A stretch of 64,000 nt of DNA from Leptodontidium sp. MPI-SDFR-AT-0119 (GCA_020726505.1 JAHLEZ010000014.1:1550001-1614000); one strand, 5' to 3'; positions 32,768-47,400 are shown, numbered from the stretch's first letter. Notes: generated by a model from the sequence alone, not told the origin. A program made the numbers and translations.

Positions 32768-35700
32768 TATCTTCTCGATAGCTTTCTGAATCCAATTCAC
32801 TTTAATTTACTTAGCAGTGATAGAATGAATACCCTTAGCGCCCTAGCATAAGAACATAATCTTTTGCCACAGTACCAGCTCTGTTCACGTCTAATTAATT
32901 TTTCTTGAAGAATAATTGTATCTATTCTGAAATTCTAATGTCATCGCGCTTGGACATATCACATTGTACTGCCCATCATCACCCAGGTGTTCCTTCCCTT
33001 CCAATCAAAGCCTCTCCTCTCCCGCCTCCACTCGATACTCGAATTTACGCCTAGCTACCTGGCCACCTCATCCCAACCAACCCTTTCCTTCCCCTGCCCC
33101 TCAAACCACAAAAACTGACATCTCTATAATCCCTCAAACCCCAACACTCACACCGAGCCGATCGATCCGTGAAACGGGCCTCAAGTCCATTCCATCGCCA
33201 AGCGCTAAAGATCAAAGACAGCGGGAGACCTGCAAAGCTGATAGATCGCGGCGCTCGAAAGCTCTCTTGGCGCATACTGGTGAGATAGTGGAATGGTTGA
33301 ACTCCGATTCGCTAGCTCGACTGGCCTCAGCTCGGTTCTCCCTTTTGTATCGCACGATCTGGTCTGGTCTGGTCTGAGCTGAGTTGTGCGGGGTAGGAGG
33401 CTGGAGGCGTTGTTAGATCTGCGAGGAATGGGAATAAAGACTTGGTCTGTTCTCATTGAGGGGCATGGGCGTGGTAGGTGCGTACATGCAGCAGACTAAG
33501 TACACATAGTAGCCACTACGGAACTAAAGCTAAAGGTTAAAGCTAGAACTCACTGTATCGAAAGTGGAAAGGTGCTTTCAGAATATTGATATTGGTAGGG
33601 ATATGTGAGATAAGAGAACTACCCAGCTCAAAGGAGCTGATTGTTGTTGTGTTGTGCCGTTGCTGCAGCACTTTTACACTTCCACCCTTCTACCACGGAG
33701 CTTATATGGACTGATACAACTGATGTTGGTGTCCTCCATATTTTGATAGGCTAGTCTCAACAGCCCAAAATCTCAACTCGCGTAAATATCACACCCCGAT
33801 CTGAGAGAAGGCTTATCACCTACTTATCAACATCTCTCACAACCTATCAATCATCGACCTACCTCCCAGTATATCTGCAAGGTTAATCCCTCCCGTCCCG
33901 TCCTCTTAACCAGTAACCAAAAACTCTCACCCCGCCTCTAACCTTTTTAGCTCATCCGTATGCTCCTCGCATGCTGACCATCCAGTACCGTACATACCAC
34001 CCTCCTCATCGACAAAGTAAGCCAGACGAACGACGAAATAATTCCGAAGCGTCTACTCCATTTGCATATGTCAAGTTCATGCACCCCTGTCTGCAAAGGG
34101 GGTATTTCTCGTCCACAAACAGACTTCGCCTCTCACATGTCAAGGAAGAAGATCAACAGACAGGGACCACACATCCACATACCACTTCCACAGAGTATGC
34201 AGTATATCTGACATAATTCAGTACAGCAGTCCAGGCCAGCTCGCCAGCTCATCCAACAGCACCGCAAGCAACGCAATGCTCGGCAATGAAAACGTACAAA
34301 CTGGAACGATATCCAGCCCAATCAGCCCTCCTGACACCCACATATGCTACGCGGCCATCCTCTTCGGTGTAGTGTAATGCAGGAGTGACGGGAAGGAGAC
34401 GCAAACACAGACGTCAAGTCAACCCAGGTCAGTCAGTCTGACAGGAAGAACCGCAACAGGAAATTTACAGCGAGAGTGATCCCAACCCAGTGCAGCCGAG
34501 CCGACAAAGTCGGAATCGGGAAGGATTTGGCTGACTTCATGCTTGTTAAGAGAGAGCCCTTGATATAGCATAATAACCACCAACCGTTCATGTCCGTCGT
34601 GTGGAAGTACGAATGAATCCTTCAGCCTTTGAATGGAAAACCTTGACAAACAGAAACAGAAAGGCTAAATTATGGAATGGTGTTGTCATAGTCTGGCTGA
34701 TCCATTTCCATCCTTGAGTGAGCTTCACTTGAACAAACGAAGGAGAACTGGAATTTGACTAAATCATCAAATGAAATTCCCCTTAAACATGAGCGTATGG
34801 GGGAAAACCCCCAAGATCCCAACCTTCTGGTTAATAACTTACAGGATACGGCTATCCCCCTTTCATCCCCCCCTCCCACACCGCTCCGCCAAGGCCAACA
34901 AACAACGCACAAACGAAACAACTCCCAACACTTACTACAGTACACTAGAAACCGACTTGCTAGCTCTAGGATTTCGACCTTAATGATCCCAACTCTGGGT
35001 ATATGTCCATCCATACCCATATCCGCATACGCACCTGTACCTGTACCTGCACTGCCAAAGAAGAGCAGAACAGTCAGCGCAGCGCAAAGTGCGGCACGCC
35101 AGCACATCAACTCAACTCAGAACCCTAAAAGGAAGAAGACAGATTTTCGCACACAACACCCCCAGACCGCGACAACCGCCGGCATATCGCATTCGCAAAA
35201 GTCGGGTGAGAAGGAAAAGCGATACATCATATTCCAATAGGACGGGAGAAGGGGAGGCAGGGAGGGGGGTTGAGAACAGGCAAAATACCAACGATAACAT
35301 GAAAAACCTGACCGACTGACTGACTGTCTGTCATCGGTAGGATCCTCACTTAACTTTAATGTCTTAAGATTAGACGCATATTACTTTTTGCGCGACGGCC
35401 CTTGCCATGCTGTCGTACGACCACACTCAGGGCATTTGATCGGGATGAGCCGATGCCGATGCCGAATCGGTACGACGATGATAGGTTGCACGTACAGTGC
35501 ACCGGAGAAAGAGGGGATCGAGCGTGGCGAGAGGGGCTTAAAAAAAAGTCAGGATGAATTGATCGATGCGTGGATGGATTGATGCAGTAACCAGCTCAAC
35601 CAGACCGCTGTCTGTATCCGACACCGTGCATCAAGCACTGACGAGGCGACGAATGAAGTCCTTATCATCTGATCGAATTTCGTACCGAGCGCTGCAGTGC

Positions 35701-38403
35701 AGGATATGCAAGCGGTCCGCTTGTACAGTGCGTATGTATGCTGCGGTCCGTCTTGCTGTACGAAGCATGTGCGTTTCGTTTGTGGCGGACCTGTCATATC
35801 AGGTCTTCGTTCGTTTAAATTCTGCTACAAACCACTGTATGGATCGAAATGCAAGAACCACATTCATCCAAACCGGCTCTGCTAGCTGGGAGTGCTCGTA
35901 CTGTAGGAGAACCAAACAAAACTAACCAGGGTAGGTACATGAATGTAGCAGCGGGCGGGCGGGCATATCCGTATGGAGACGTGGGTTGTGGGGTCGATAT
36001 ATGCATGTGTGTGCTGGGTGCATGCATATATACATGCAGCAAATTAAACCAAAACAAAGCAAGTGTATGCCACGTTCACCTTCCTTCCTATTCTCGACTC
36101 TCCCTGTAGATATTTTTGGGTGCTCTTTCTCCTCGGCCGAGTACTCTACTGCATGCTTTGATGCAAAGGAGGGCAAAATAAGCGATTTTTCTGTTTGTTT
36201 GAGCTGGACTGGACCTGCCTACCTACTCGGTAAGGTACTTCTAGATATTACCACTTACTCCCTACTGCTGAGCTGCATCGATAATTCCTCACCCGCATTC
36301 TAGTGACGGACCATACTCCGCAAGTAGCCACGCACAAGAAACACGTAGGAGGAGAGGTGCGGGACGGCTCCAGATTTGCGTTGTTTTTGGTAACGAAGCG
36401 GAATGAACGAACGCTTTGGGGCCTTTGCTCAGACTCAGACTCATGCTCATACTTATGCTCATGCTGATGAGATGAGGGGCTTGCCTCAATCTCTACATCT
36501 TGCAGTTAAAATACTTTAGCGAGGCCGTTCGTTCCTTTGCTTGCAGATACCGTATGAGGACCGGCTGGCCGACACACCAAGCGAGCGATGCACCATCTTA
36601 AAAGGGAAAAGTAGTCAGCATTATGATCTTGCGTGAGCAATTCCTTCTCAACTAATTAATCCTTTTTTCGGTCGGCTATTAATTGGGTTGGTTTAGTATG
36701 CTTTTAGGAACTATATGTGAGGAATACCGATCGGGTCAGCATGCCGATCGTGGCAGGTGTTGTTGCCTTCCTTACCTTTGAGCTTGCTTGCCTTGCATTT
36801 CGTCTCCGCGCATTCGATTCGATTCGATTTCAACTCGATTGACCTTCCTCCTCTGTGTACGTGCCATCGATGCAATGAGGTTACATTCGGAAGAAGCCAC
36901 TTCAGTACAGCTCAGGAAAATCAAGCACCAGATATATTCCGCTTCGTTCCGTTGAGTTGCAGCGCAGGAGACTATTGGCGAATTTGTGTGGTTACAGTGC
37001 GTACTCCTCACGGAGAATATTAATGCTCGTCTATCCCCGCGGCTTGTTTAATATAATCTGGTCTGGGCTGAGTACGCAACTGTATAAGCACGATAAACAA
37101 CCTGAGAGTGTGGTGGTGTGATGAGATATCGACGTGCGTGCTGTGATGTGATGTGATGGGAGAGGCGGGGGCACAAGCCAGGGCTCGTTAAGAAAGGGAA
37201 CTCCCGCCCTTGGGAATCGAATCCGATACCTGGTCTATCGTCGTCGAGTCCTATGCGAGAAATGTGTGGATGCATGCGACTGTTTACATACATACAGCCA
37301 GCCAGATAGCATCTGAATCTGGGAAGCCACAAATCCAGATCTAGATCTAGACGTAACACGTAATCATGGCTTAATTTACTTATCCTTGGTTATATCTTTC
37401 ATCTGTTGGAATAAACGAGTAAGGGAGTACCTCAAGTGCTGAGTGATGAGAAGAGGAGGTGAAGAATAATAATCAAGCGGTGAAGCCTCTCTCTCCACCG
37501 ACTCCTCCCCTCACTTCCTAAAACGATGAGGTACATAAGAGGTACATTTAGATTCCCCATCTCCAGCAATTCCGCCTTTAGCGACAGGATCCAGGCTCTT
37601 CCTCATTGACTTACTCACTCACCGTCAATGTAATCGCATCGTCTATTTTGTCTCCCGTCATATCATACTGTACAGCATCGCACTCCCAAAACGTTCTCAT
37701 CTCATCATCTCATCTTCCCATCATCAGTAGTAACAAGAAACAAATATGAGAGTGGCGGACTCAAAGCGATATCATCCCATTACGGCATCAGCTTGTTTAC
37801 AAAGCACGCAGAAGGGGGGGGTGGAAATCACACTCGTGACTCATGACAAGACGAACTGATCAACCGAATCATTCATGGATGGAAGAGCCGGAAGAAAAGG
37901 ACATCATCGGCTGCAGAAGTGGGTATATTTGCTTCACACGCTGAGTCGCTGAGCCGTTGACTCTCATGTAAGTCAAAATCGCTGACTCTATCCCTCCCTT
38001 TGGACCTCCCTCGCTCTCTTCTCTCGGACAGTGGATAGAACCAAGCGAACTCTCACCTAATTCTCTGTTCATTACCTACTGTACTATCCATCTTCTCCTT
38101 TCCTCTCATTTCTGTCCAGTCCTCACTCAAATCACCACACAACACAGCAAGCATTGATCGCACTGAGCACGCCTTACTTCGTAGATCACCTACTGTACCT
38201 CCCAAGCCCAGCCAAAAAGCCAAGAAACCTCAAAGCCAAGACACAAAAGGGATGCGCGATTTCACTGCTCGGCCCGCTGCAGGACAAAGACAGGGTTTGG
38301 TTTTTTGGTTTTGGTTTGGCTTGTGCACCACCACATCCCCTCTCTCCAGCCCCAGCCCCAGCCAAGCCCATGCCACACCGTATCCATACTAACGCCCAGC
38401 GCT

Positions 38404-38437
38404 GTGTGGTGGTGCGGTGTGGTGTGGTGTGGTGTGG
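38404..38437. repeat. GTGTGG-type short tandem repeat
   Basis: Tandem GGTGT/GTGTG units inside the gene-free tract, followed by short AAGGC units. Confidence 0.8.
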
Positions 38438-41400
38438 CAAGGCAAGGCATGGCCGCCGATGCCGATTCGCAGAGCTCCCTCCCATCTTTTTCCACAGTAA
38501 CTCGTAACAAACAGAAAGTCACCCACCGCCACCTCACTGCACTGTAACTGCACTGTAACTGCATCTGCATCGCGCCCACATCTTCCTCGACCACCGTGAC
38601 GTGAAATTTTACGTCCGTGAGGCACCTCATTCATACCTTACCTTAGAGTTAGGTAGGTAGGCAGGTACAGGAGGTACATAAATAAACATCTCATGATTAA
38701 GAGTTTTTTTTTTTTTTTATCTCCCCCCCCTTCTCCCTTTCTCGTTCTCGTTCTCGTTCACGTTCTCTCCCAATAATGGTCCAAAGCAACTCCATACTTT
38801 TTCGCCTCAGCCCAATCACCAAGGAGCCTCCCAGTATCGTCTCCCGTACCAGACTTCAGTCGGTTAAATTACAGTACACTCGCCCCGGTTAAGGAAGGAG
38901 GAGAAGAACAAGAAGAACCGACTCCTTCCAAAACTCTGGCAAAAACTCCGGCTTGACCTGATCAGATCAGATGGAGCAGGCAGGATATATCCCGGAGCCG
39001 ACGAAGCTGAGAGCGATCGACAGGGTTATATGCCCAACTCTCTTAAGAAGCTTGGCAGCGGCGACCAGCCAGCTGAATGGGCTGCTAGCCTAAACCTGAA
39101 TCTGAACATCATCCCATCATGATTCCGCTGAACGCTGGCTGCCTTTTATTGGCATCTCTTTCTCACATTTTCTTGTCTAGTCGGCATACTTGCTTGCTTG
39201 CTTGCATGCCGGTCTTCTCGATCCACTAACCCGAGCGCATTTCAAGGCCAGGAACCCCCTGTTAGTGTGCCGCAGCAGGACGCAAGTCAGTCAGTCAGTG
39301 AGTGAGACACACTAACAGCCAGCCAACCAGCCAGCCAGCCCAACAATGGACATACAACCACATCTCACTCATCCTATCCCAGCCAGCCAGCCAATGCCCA
39401 TGTTCCATGCTCAGATTCCGCACCCCAGTCCTAGTCCTTGTCTTACTTAGTCCAAGGAGCCACCGTGTCCGAGCTGCATGTCCTGGCTCGCGCCGCTCTT
39501 GCGGTGCGGACGGGAATGCAGCTCCAGCGAGGCGAGGGGCCCATCCATCCCATTGTTGCATGTTGGTTGCAGCAGAGACACGGACTAGAGCGGATAGTCG
39601 CATGAGCGAACGATCACTTGACCTCTGGAAGGGGTTTAGTAGGAGAAGGGCGGTGTGACCGCCAACCAGCACTATTGGTCTCTTTCCTGACTGCAGATTG
39701 GAGGGAGGGTGGAGGTGAGGGTCTGTCGAGTCCTGTCTTCCTGTGAGGCAGGCAGCGCGTTGCCCGAGACCAGAGTTGGATATGCAAGATGCGTTGTCAG
39801 AAAGAGAGAGAGGCCCGCCGCCTGTAGCTGTCCTGTATATCTACGGGGATAGAGGAGAGGGGGCGCTGAAATGTTGGTACGCCAAATGGAGCACAGTGAT
39901 TCGCTGCTTCGGGATACGGTGCAGAGGGAATTATCCCGTCCTGGGAGAAGAAGCTTAATGCAGCTCAGATATTATTGGTCCCGAAAGTTTGGCCTGGGCC
40001 GCATCTGGGGTTCCGGCCGACATTGCTGCAAACAGATACGATACGGTTAGTACTCCGTAGAGAAATCAAATACATATCCTGCACATCCTGCACATCGCTA
40101 GGAAGAACCTCTCGTCTCGAGGGTGGGCTGGCGTTCGTATCGAAGATAAAGTGCTCTGTGTCGATCGTCCGTTCTGCGGCTGCTGTTGCGTTATTTATCA
40201 CATATTCGCTCCTTGAACGCTGCTTGGAAAAATGACAGTTTGCTGCCTTCGTACAGCTGCATATATTTCCTGCCACCTAGACACTAACTGTAAAATGCAC
40301 TGTTAGCCAGATACAGCAGCTCTCGAGTACCTTGTTCATTTGGGTTACATTCCGGAGTCCCTCGCAAATAATTGCTCTGTTGGCTCGGGCCGAATTGCTT
40401 CTTTGAGGAACTGTACTTGTGACAATTTCACAAGCGAAAATAAGAAAATAAGAGCAGGCGCCCCAGTGCGACGGACCGTATGAAAGACTTCTGAGCTTCT
40501 GGCATACATTCCACACATGTACGTCCGTACAATGCGTACATGTCTCGGGAAAGCCCTTCGAGGCGCTCCCGGTAGTCTGGTGCTCCCCCACGTGCTGAGG
40601 ATTGGAATGTGCTTCAGATGGGGGAATCTGAGACCGGGAGAAGAAAAACAAAACAAAGAGGAAGGAATAGAATGTCTTGGGAATCAAATAACAAACGAAC
40701 AATGGAAAACAATAGAAGCAGGTCCTAATGCGCCACGGTTTCATCTTACCTTCCACTTTCCCCCTTTCTTTCGCCAACAGCGGCTAAAACTTGCGTGTCT
40801 TTAATAAGACAGACTGTACTCTAGTGAGACCCATGAACCAGGATCGGGGTGATCGCCGCCTCGGGTCGTGCCACTGCCTTCTGCCCGACCCGTCATGGGA
40901 ACGCACTATCATTTTAACCGCACGAAAATCAACGAAGGGGTCGACCTCTGCTGATGTTGGCCACAATACGACAGCGGGAGGGAGGAATCCCAGTCACCCC
41001 AGAGCTTATCTCGTTGCTGTTTGGGTGAGGCAGCGGTTGAGCAACTCTGTGTGTGGACACACGATCGGGGCTATCGAATCAAAAGGCCATCCATCCATCC
41101 TCTTGCTCCGTTTGTTAGTGGAGGATGTTGGTGTCTCGTAAGACAGGCTCGATTCGGAGTGGCCTCAAAGGCGAAGTGGAGGGTGGCCCAGGGGAGGTGG
41201 GTAACTATGGGAGCACGACAGGCTGCACGAGCGACGGGATTTCCGCTTCCTCCCGCCTGTGGTGATCGCTTCGTTTGCTTTTTTCTTCCGCGTCAGCTTC
41301 GTTTGACCTCGTTGGCGAGCTCGGACAGTATTAAGGAGGTAGCTGCTGCCGATGGTTGACGAGGGGGGAATAAATAGACCTTCCTTCATAGTACACAAGT

Positions 41401-42991
41401 GTAAGAAACAACTTAAGAGTGGCATATGAGGGTCAAGGCTTACATGATACCACCCATAGCGTCACAGGCTTTGTCATGACACAAGATTGCAGGGAACCAT
41501 GTCGACTTGACCGGGCCGTCACGACGGGAAGGTGTGTATCTCTCGGCAGGTCTAAGGATGTCAGGTTTGACGAGGCATCCCTTCTGATCCCATCCCATAC
41601 GAAGTACATCTCAAGATAGGCATCTTGGCCCGCTCGTTTGCTCCTTGTGGGGGAGGAACTCGCTAACTATGGTAACGGCTGCCAGGTATGCGTTAGAGTG
41701 AACCTGTCATCTGCAGCATCACACTGGGCGGTTCCCTTGTCTGTTAGAAGTGGGCGAGAGTGATAGATAGCAGCAGCATTCGTCGCAGTAGACGCTCCAT
41801 GGGCCAGACTCGCCGCCGGGCTGCATAGTCTAGGCTGACAGCGACACCACAAACTTGGATTGTCCGTTCTTCGAAGAGGTTAGAAGAAGAAGCGCGCATG
41901 ACACTAACGAGTGAAGAAGCAGCGTTGTCCGCGCGCCTGTGCTCCACAATCGAGACGGACGGGCGGCCTTACGGGGCGGGCCATGCTCCAGCGGCGCGGA
42001 TCTGGATCTGGCTTTGATTTGACTCGGGCGGTAGCGTGGATGTGGATGGTCAGAGCCAGCCATGGAGGTGCAGCAGGATGGCGGATGAATGGGGGGTGAA
42101 CTTGGAAGCGGCATGGACATGGCAAAGCATGGCGTGGCATGCAGAGAGATGGCAAAATACAGCTGATCTGACTCTGAACAACACAGGTAGACAGAGAGAA
42201 CAAGACAGTACTAGACGAGCTGCGGAAGGACCGTCCCTAGATGGGCAAGGTTAGTAAACTGTAAATACCATGCCAGCTGGTCTCATGCAGGAAAGCGCGA
42301 ATGCTTGCAGATATATGTCATCACCTCCAGAAGGAGGGGGGGAAGAGGACGAGGATGAAGGAGAAGGATCATAGCAAGCGAGAACTGAGCATGGTCATCT
42401 GTTCAACTGCATGCTGCTGCTGCAGACAGAGAGTAAGTGACGGACAGATTGCTTACCTGGACTTGGGTGCAATCTATCCATGCCGATGAGGCTGTCTACC
42501 ATTGGTACCATTCCATGCCCAACTGGCTAGAAGATAGGCATAAGACGGGCGTGTCTCAACTTTAAGGGACTTGTTGCCCTGCCTGCCTCGATATGATGAG
42601 TTGTCATGGCTCGTCTTCTGTTTGCTCGCTTGCTCGCTTGCCCTCCCTTCCTTCCTCTTGCTCTGGCATTTTGAGCCTCCCCTCTATCGGAGGCAGTCTA
42701 TAATAAGACGAGACCGGTCCCCCTCCGTGCCTCCACTCCCCTCCCTCATCGTCATCGATTATCCGCATCCAGGTGGTGTGATGTGTGATATGTTTTAAGC
42801 TCGTATCTCTTCGGACTTTTGCCTCCTTTGAACCGCATCTGGCCTCATTCAGCAATTGCGACAGCATCTTTCTCGCTAGCCATTCTCACACCTCACTCAT
42901 CACAAGAACTTGTCTCTCCCTTCAGCAGCAGCCGTAGCCGGATTTCCTTGTCTGGTGCTCGCTTGGACCGCTCTTACTCAGTCACTCCATC

Positions 42992-43010
42992 ACTTACTTA
43001 CTTACTTACC
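42992..43010. repeat. (CTTA)n short tandem repeat
   Basis: Four to five CTTA units in the gene-free tract. Confidence 0.8.
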
Positions 43011-45228
43011 TACGCCTCACTCTCGACACCTCTGGACCAGTCGCTCAGCACTTTCTCATCACCCACTCGTCACTGAGTATTGCTCGCCACCACCGACACC
43101 GCTCTCCACCCACACTTTCTCTGCCTCCGCTACTCTTCCTCCATATCTCTGGAAGCTCGAAGCGCCTGCCGAGTTTTGGTGAGGTCACCAGCACCGTGTT
43201 ACGGAGAGCCCGCAATCGACTAAGTATTGCCAGCCGACGGCACTGTCGAGTCGTACGCCTGCGTTTGCTTGCCACCAAGGCCTCCACTACAACTAGGTAC
43301 CACCCCAACTAGCGACTAAAGGCCGAGTTGAGCTCAGTTCGGTTCGGTTCAGTTCCTCTAAGTTCGTGTCGCAGCGGATACTGCCAGACCTGGACCCTGG
43401 ACCCTGCAATCCGGCTGCTGGAAGAGACGCCTTGGGCCGACTTCAGCGCAGTCATTGGCTGAGCCCCCGGGGCGTTCAGGGAAAGGCTGTCTGAGATCAG
43501 CAGGATCGCACAGGGATCCCGCAAGCCCGTCGATAGCCTAGCCGGGGTCGTACTTTTGGGTCGGTCGCGTGGAGGAGCTACTAAAACCGGCTAGGGACCT
43601 ACTGTAATAACTCCTGTGCAGGGAAGCCAAGGCCTAAAAAAAAGGAGAGCCAGCCAGAGCGGTGCAGACCAGAACGCAGCAAGCGAAGCAACGTAAAGCA
43701 AAACAACGCAAAGCAAACAACACCGGAAAGTACATCCACCTCTAGCTTACTTTGTAGCTCTCCTATCCTTCCAGCCAAGGCAGTCGCCTGCCGCAAGAAG
43801 ATTACCGGCCCTTGTCCTCCTTCTCCCATGCCATTCTTCCCTCGGATTCTCAACACCACAACCCCAGCAGAAAGTCAAACAAGCAAACCATCGATCCCAT
43901 CCCATATATTTCTCCACCACTTCTCCTCCCCTCTCCACCCACCCACCATCCGAATTCCAAGAACAAGCTGTGGATTCTTGGTGGATTCTGCCAGCGCGTG
44001 GCATCCCGGCCGCTGTTGACTTTGGGCCACCTCTGCCTTCCCATTGATCAGACTCTCCCATCAGCCATCGCGGAAGCTCACCGTCCCAGGCACTTCTGGC
44101 CTACCACAACGCAGCATTCTACAAATACTCCGTGGTATTCTCCGTCTTGCTGGCTTCGAGGACCCTTTTTCTTTTCCTCTCCATCCTCGACTCCCCATAG
44201 GTTCGTCGTTGTCGATAATACGATACCATACCTCCTTAATCGTACTATCGGCGGCGGCCCCATCCAAATAATATAACCAGTCGCTATTGCAGCCGAACCG
44301 CATTTTAGCAGCAACGCCCGAAGTACCAACACGGCTGGCTGCACCGTCACTGCTGCACCCTCGCCGCCGCCTCTCCTCCCTCTCCTCCCCTAGACCTGTC
44401 CCTAGACACGCAATAGCGCAGCATAGTTTATGCCAAAGCTCCTCCTACATCCTGCCATATCCAATCCCATTCTAGCCAACGGACGGTACGGTTCGTACCC
44501 TTACTGTGCGGAGCAGCAAACAGCTCGTCTCGTCTCGGCATCCGGATAGGCGTTGGATAGGCATAGACAACTAGGACTAGACGGGCCAACCAAGCCAGTC
44601 TTGACTACTTTGACGTCTGTCTCTCCATCTCAGCTCTTCGACTATCATTCGACTATCTTTCAGCTGCCTCACTCGTTGTTGGACCTGCAAGCGGCAATAT
44701 ATTCCAGGTCAGTCTCCCATTCAGAAACATCCTTCCCTTCCCTTACCTCCCCCTCTCCTTTCTCCCTCCTCCGACTCTTCGTCGGACGGCTATTTCTCTG
44801 TCTGCTCAAGGCGGCCCGTGATACGTTGCTGCTGACCGAGGCTGACCGACCTGGCCTGACAAAGAGACGGTGACGGTGACGCCCGCAGAACAGAGGCATT
44901 CTTGCATTCTTCCAGACGCAGCGCACGGCCTCAGCATCGATCACACCCACATCCACACACACACACCTTGTCGACCCTACCCGACCCTACCCTTCATACC
45001 CTGCCCTGCCCTGTCCCGTTGCGTGACGCTGTTACGTTCTGCGCGCTGCGTTGACGAATTCTTAGAACAAGCAAGGAACCCGAGGCGCAGGGGACAAGAG
45101 ACATACATCAGCAGCAGCTGCAGCAGCAGAAAGAACAAACGCCAACGCCCCGTGTCAGATTCGGATTCTACAATCCACCATCACCCTCATCCACCACCGA
45201 CCGCAATTCGAGTCCCAATCCACCATCC

Positions 45229-45248
45229 ACCCACCCACCCACCCACCA
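45229..45248. repeat. (CCAC)n short tandem repeat
   Basis: About five CCAC units in a pyrimidine-rich stretch of the presumed leader region. Confidence 0.85.
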
Positions 45249-46380
45249 CAGCCCGACACCGAGTTTCGGACCACCCCTCCACACCCCCCTGAGGATACCT
45301 TGCCCTGCCCTGCCCTGGCCTTACCTTGCCGTTCTCACAAAATCAAATCGACCCCAAATCCCAAGTCTCATCATATCACATCCCTCCATCCCTCCCTCCC
45401 TCGCTCTCACACTTTTTCTTCCTTCTTGCCTTCCTTCCGCCCTTCCATCCGTCATCACTTCGCATCGCGCCTCGTTACTTGTCAACTCTCGACACTCCCT
45501 CAACATCTCTCATCAGGTCAACCCCAACGCTCTCTTGCTCAACCACGAATCTGCCCTGCCCTGCGCATCAATCATAACCCCCACCCGCTCGCGAATCCCA
45601 CCACGCCTCGATCGAATTGGCTGGTCTGCTGGTTGTTCTCATTCGTTCCCAGCTCCGCCGTGAAAAAAAGCGCCCGCATCACATCGCAGCACGTCACCCG
45701 CATCCCGCCTCTTGGGTCGCAGGAAAGAGACCGCCTAGTCATTCGTTTGGGACCGGTCCCAAGAATTAAAAGACGAGACAACCACAACAACGTCCTCGAT
45801 CATTACGACCTAGAACCGCATCTTCGTGTAACCGGATACACAGAATAGGACAAGACAAGACATTCGGAGGGATTGGATTGCCGGCTGAATTTGAAGTAGG
45901 AGGATTGGCGCACTTGTGACAGTGACTTTGCACACCCAGGAATTGAATTGTGGACTCGACTGGAGACCTGCGACGCTTGCGCAAGGAAATACAAGGACGA
46001 GAACAGCTACGAGCGATTCGAATTGGCAGTCAGGAGAATTCATAAGCAGGGAAACTCCGAAGAACTCCACCGCGACTCTAGAAAGGAAGGAGTGATTGGA
46101 CTGCGCAATCCGCACCAAACAAAAGGAACCACTTGGACTTGGAACAGGCGTGAACCGCTGAATCGCAATCCCTACCGCACTTAGGTAGCTAGGTATTTCT
46201 GGCCCCGTACAGCTGAAAGTTTGGGACCGAAAAACTGGTACTGGACTGCCATTCGCCATTGCACTGGTCCCGAGTACCCCGCTAAGAAATCCCTTCACGG
46301 ATCAAGTCAAGTCAAGTAAGTCAAGGAGGGGCAAAGTCGCTCGAGTGCAGCCAACCCGTCCAGCGACTCAACCGCAGTGA

Positions 46381-46398
46381 AGTGAGTGAGTGAGTGAA
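46381..46398. repeat. (AGTG)n short tandem repeat
   Basis: Four tetranucleotide units. A second, longer copy of the same motif lies at 46747-46772. Confidence 0.85.
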
Positions 46399-46421
46399 TT
46401 TGCCGCACAGAGGTACGTTAC

Positions 46422-46460
46422 CACAGCACAGCACAGCACAGCACAGCACAGCACAGCACA
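46422..46460. repeat. (GCACA)n pentanucleotide microsatellite
   Basis: About seven to eight uninterrupted GCACA units, about 0.95 kb upstream of the Zn2Cys6 start codon. Confidence 0.9.
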
Positions 46461-46746
46461 AGAATCTCTGCGATTGTGACTGTGACCGGGTGGTCAGACC
46501 TGCCTGGCCTTGATCGGCCACCAAAGTTTATTCTGACATCTGTGAATAGGTCAAGCCTTCTGCAAAAGATCAATCGACCAGATTCTTTACTTCTGCCGCA
46601 TCCACCGCAAGCCAATCGTCTGTTGTATTTGGTATCTAGAGCCCTCCCTCGATCAGAGAAAGTGGGTATATAGGTGAATTCGTACAGCCGACGAGCAAGC
46701 GACCACCCCACCCACCTCAAGCAAGAAATATAAGCAGGCCAGGCAG

Positions 46747-46772
46747 TGAGTGAGTGAGTGAGTGAGCGAGTG
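46747..46772. repeat. (GAGT)n short tandem repeat
   Basis: About six units, with one substitution near the end. Confidence 0.85.
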
Positions 46773-46878
46773 CACCTGCAGGGCAAACGTACGTCAGAAT
46801 CGGAGTCACCCAGCCCAGGCCACCATCCATCTCCATCTCCATCGTGCAGCGTTGGTTCCGATCCGATCCACCCTGCAT

Positions 46879-46911
46879 TGCTACTGCTGCTGCTGCTGCT
46901 ACTGCTACTAC
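46879..46911. repeat. (CTG)n trinucleotide repeat
   Basis: CTG/CTA units in the presumed 5' leader of the Zn2Cys6 gene. Confidence 0.85.
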
Positions 46912-47400
46912 AAGGTGCCTGCCTGCCCGCCTCTGCTTCCACCTACTACTCCCCCTCCCTGCAACCTTAACTGCGACCGCGGGAAAGGGAAGGAAGGCAC
47001 GACACGGCCCCTTGGTCCAGGACATTATTCCCAGAGCGGTAACCGGACTCGCGCTACACAGGCTCCTAGAGAACATACCGCGCCGTCTGAACACCATCAT
47101 CCCTTGACGCACCACCAACCAAATACAGTCTTACTCAGGCGCTTCTTGGATTTGTCGGACCGTTCCCCCCACTACATCTACACCCGCGCTCACACCGTTC
47201 TCACCCTTACTTTCTATCTACCTACCTACCTACCCACCCGCATACATATCATAGCACACCCCGAGTCTCGATCTCGTCGACGTTTCTTGCCCTGCATTTG
47301 ACTCTAGAGATTGACCGTCTCTATTCCTAGTCGAACAGCAGCCCGACTCGACTCCCACAAATCCTTACAAACCGTCACCGTGGCGATCTACCCATCAGAC

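Larger units (their letters stand above)
32768..47400. other. Long gene-free, microsatellite-rich tract; probable regulatory/leader region of the Zn2Cys6 gene
   Basis: Nearly 14.6 kb in which no reading frame has a recognisable domain or credible exon chain. Frames such as 32964-33377, 34755-35240 and 45300-45848 are low-complexity translations. The sequence is full of CT-rich tracts (around 45380-45460), tetra- and pentanucleotide repeats and short homopolymers, all typical of fungal promoters and 5' UTRs. It ends at the ATG of the Zn2Cys6 gene. I infer extended cis-regulatory DNA, with a long leader or noncoding transcripts, but no transcript evidence can be read here. Confidence 0.5.

Noticed and set aside
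37195..37260. Possible tRNA T-loop-like sequence (GGATTCGATTCC, minus)
   Set aside because: I could not build acceptor, D and anticodon arms around it.
45300..45848. 182-codon plus-strand frame in the upstream region of the Zn2Cys6 gene
   Set aside because: The translation is a low-complexity product of CT-rich DNA with no domain; such frames are expected in pyrimidine-rich leaders.
46381..46772. Regular short repeats resembling an array
   Set aside because: Simple microsatellites without spacers; not a CRISPR array, and the genome is eukaryotic.
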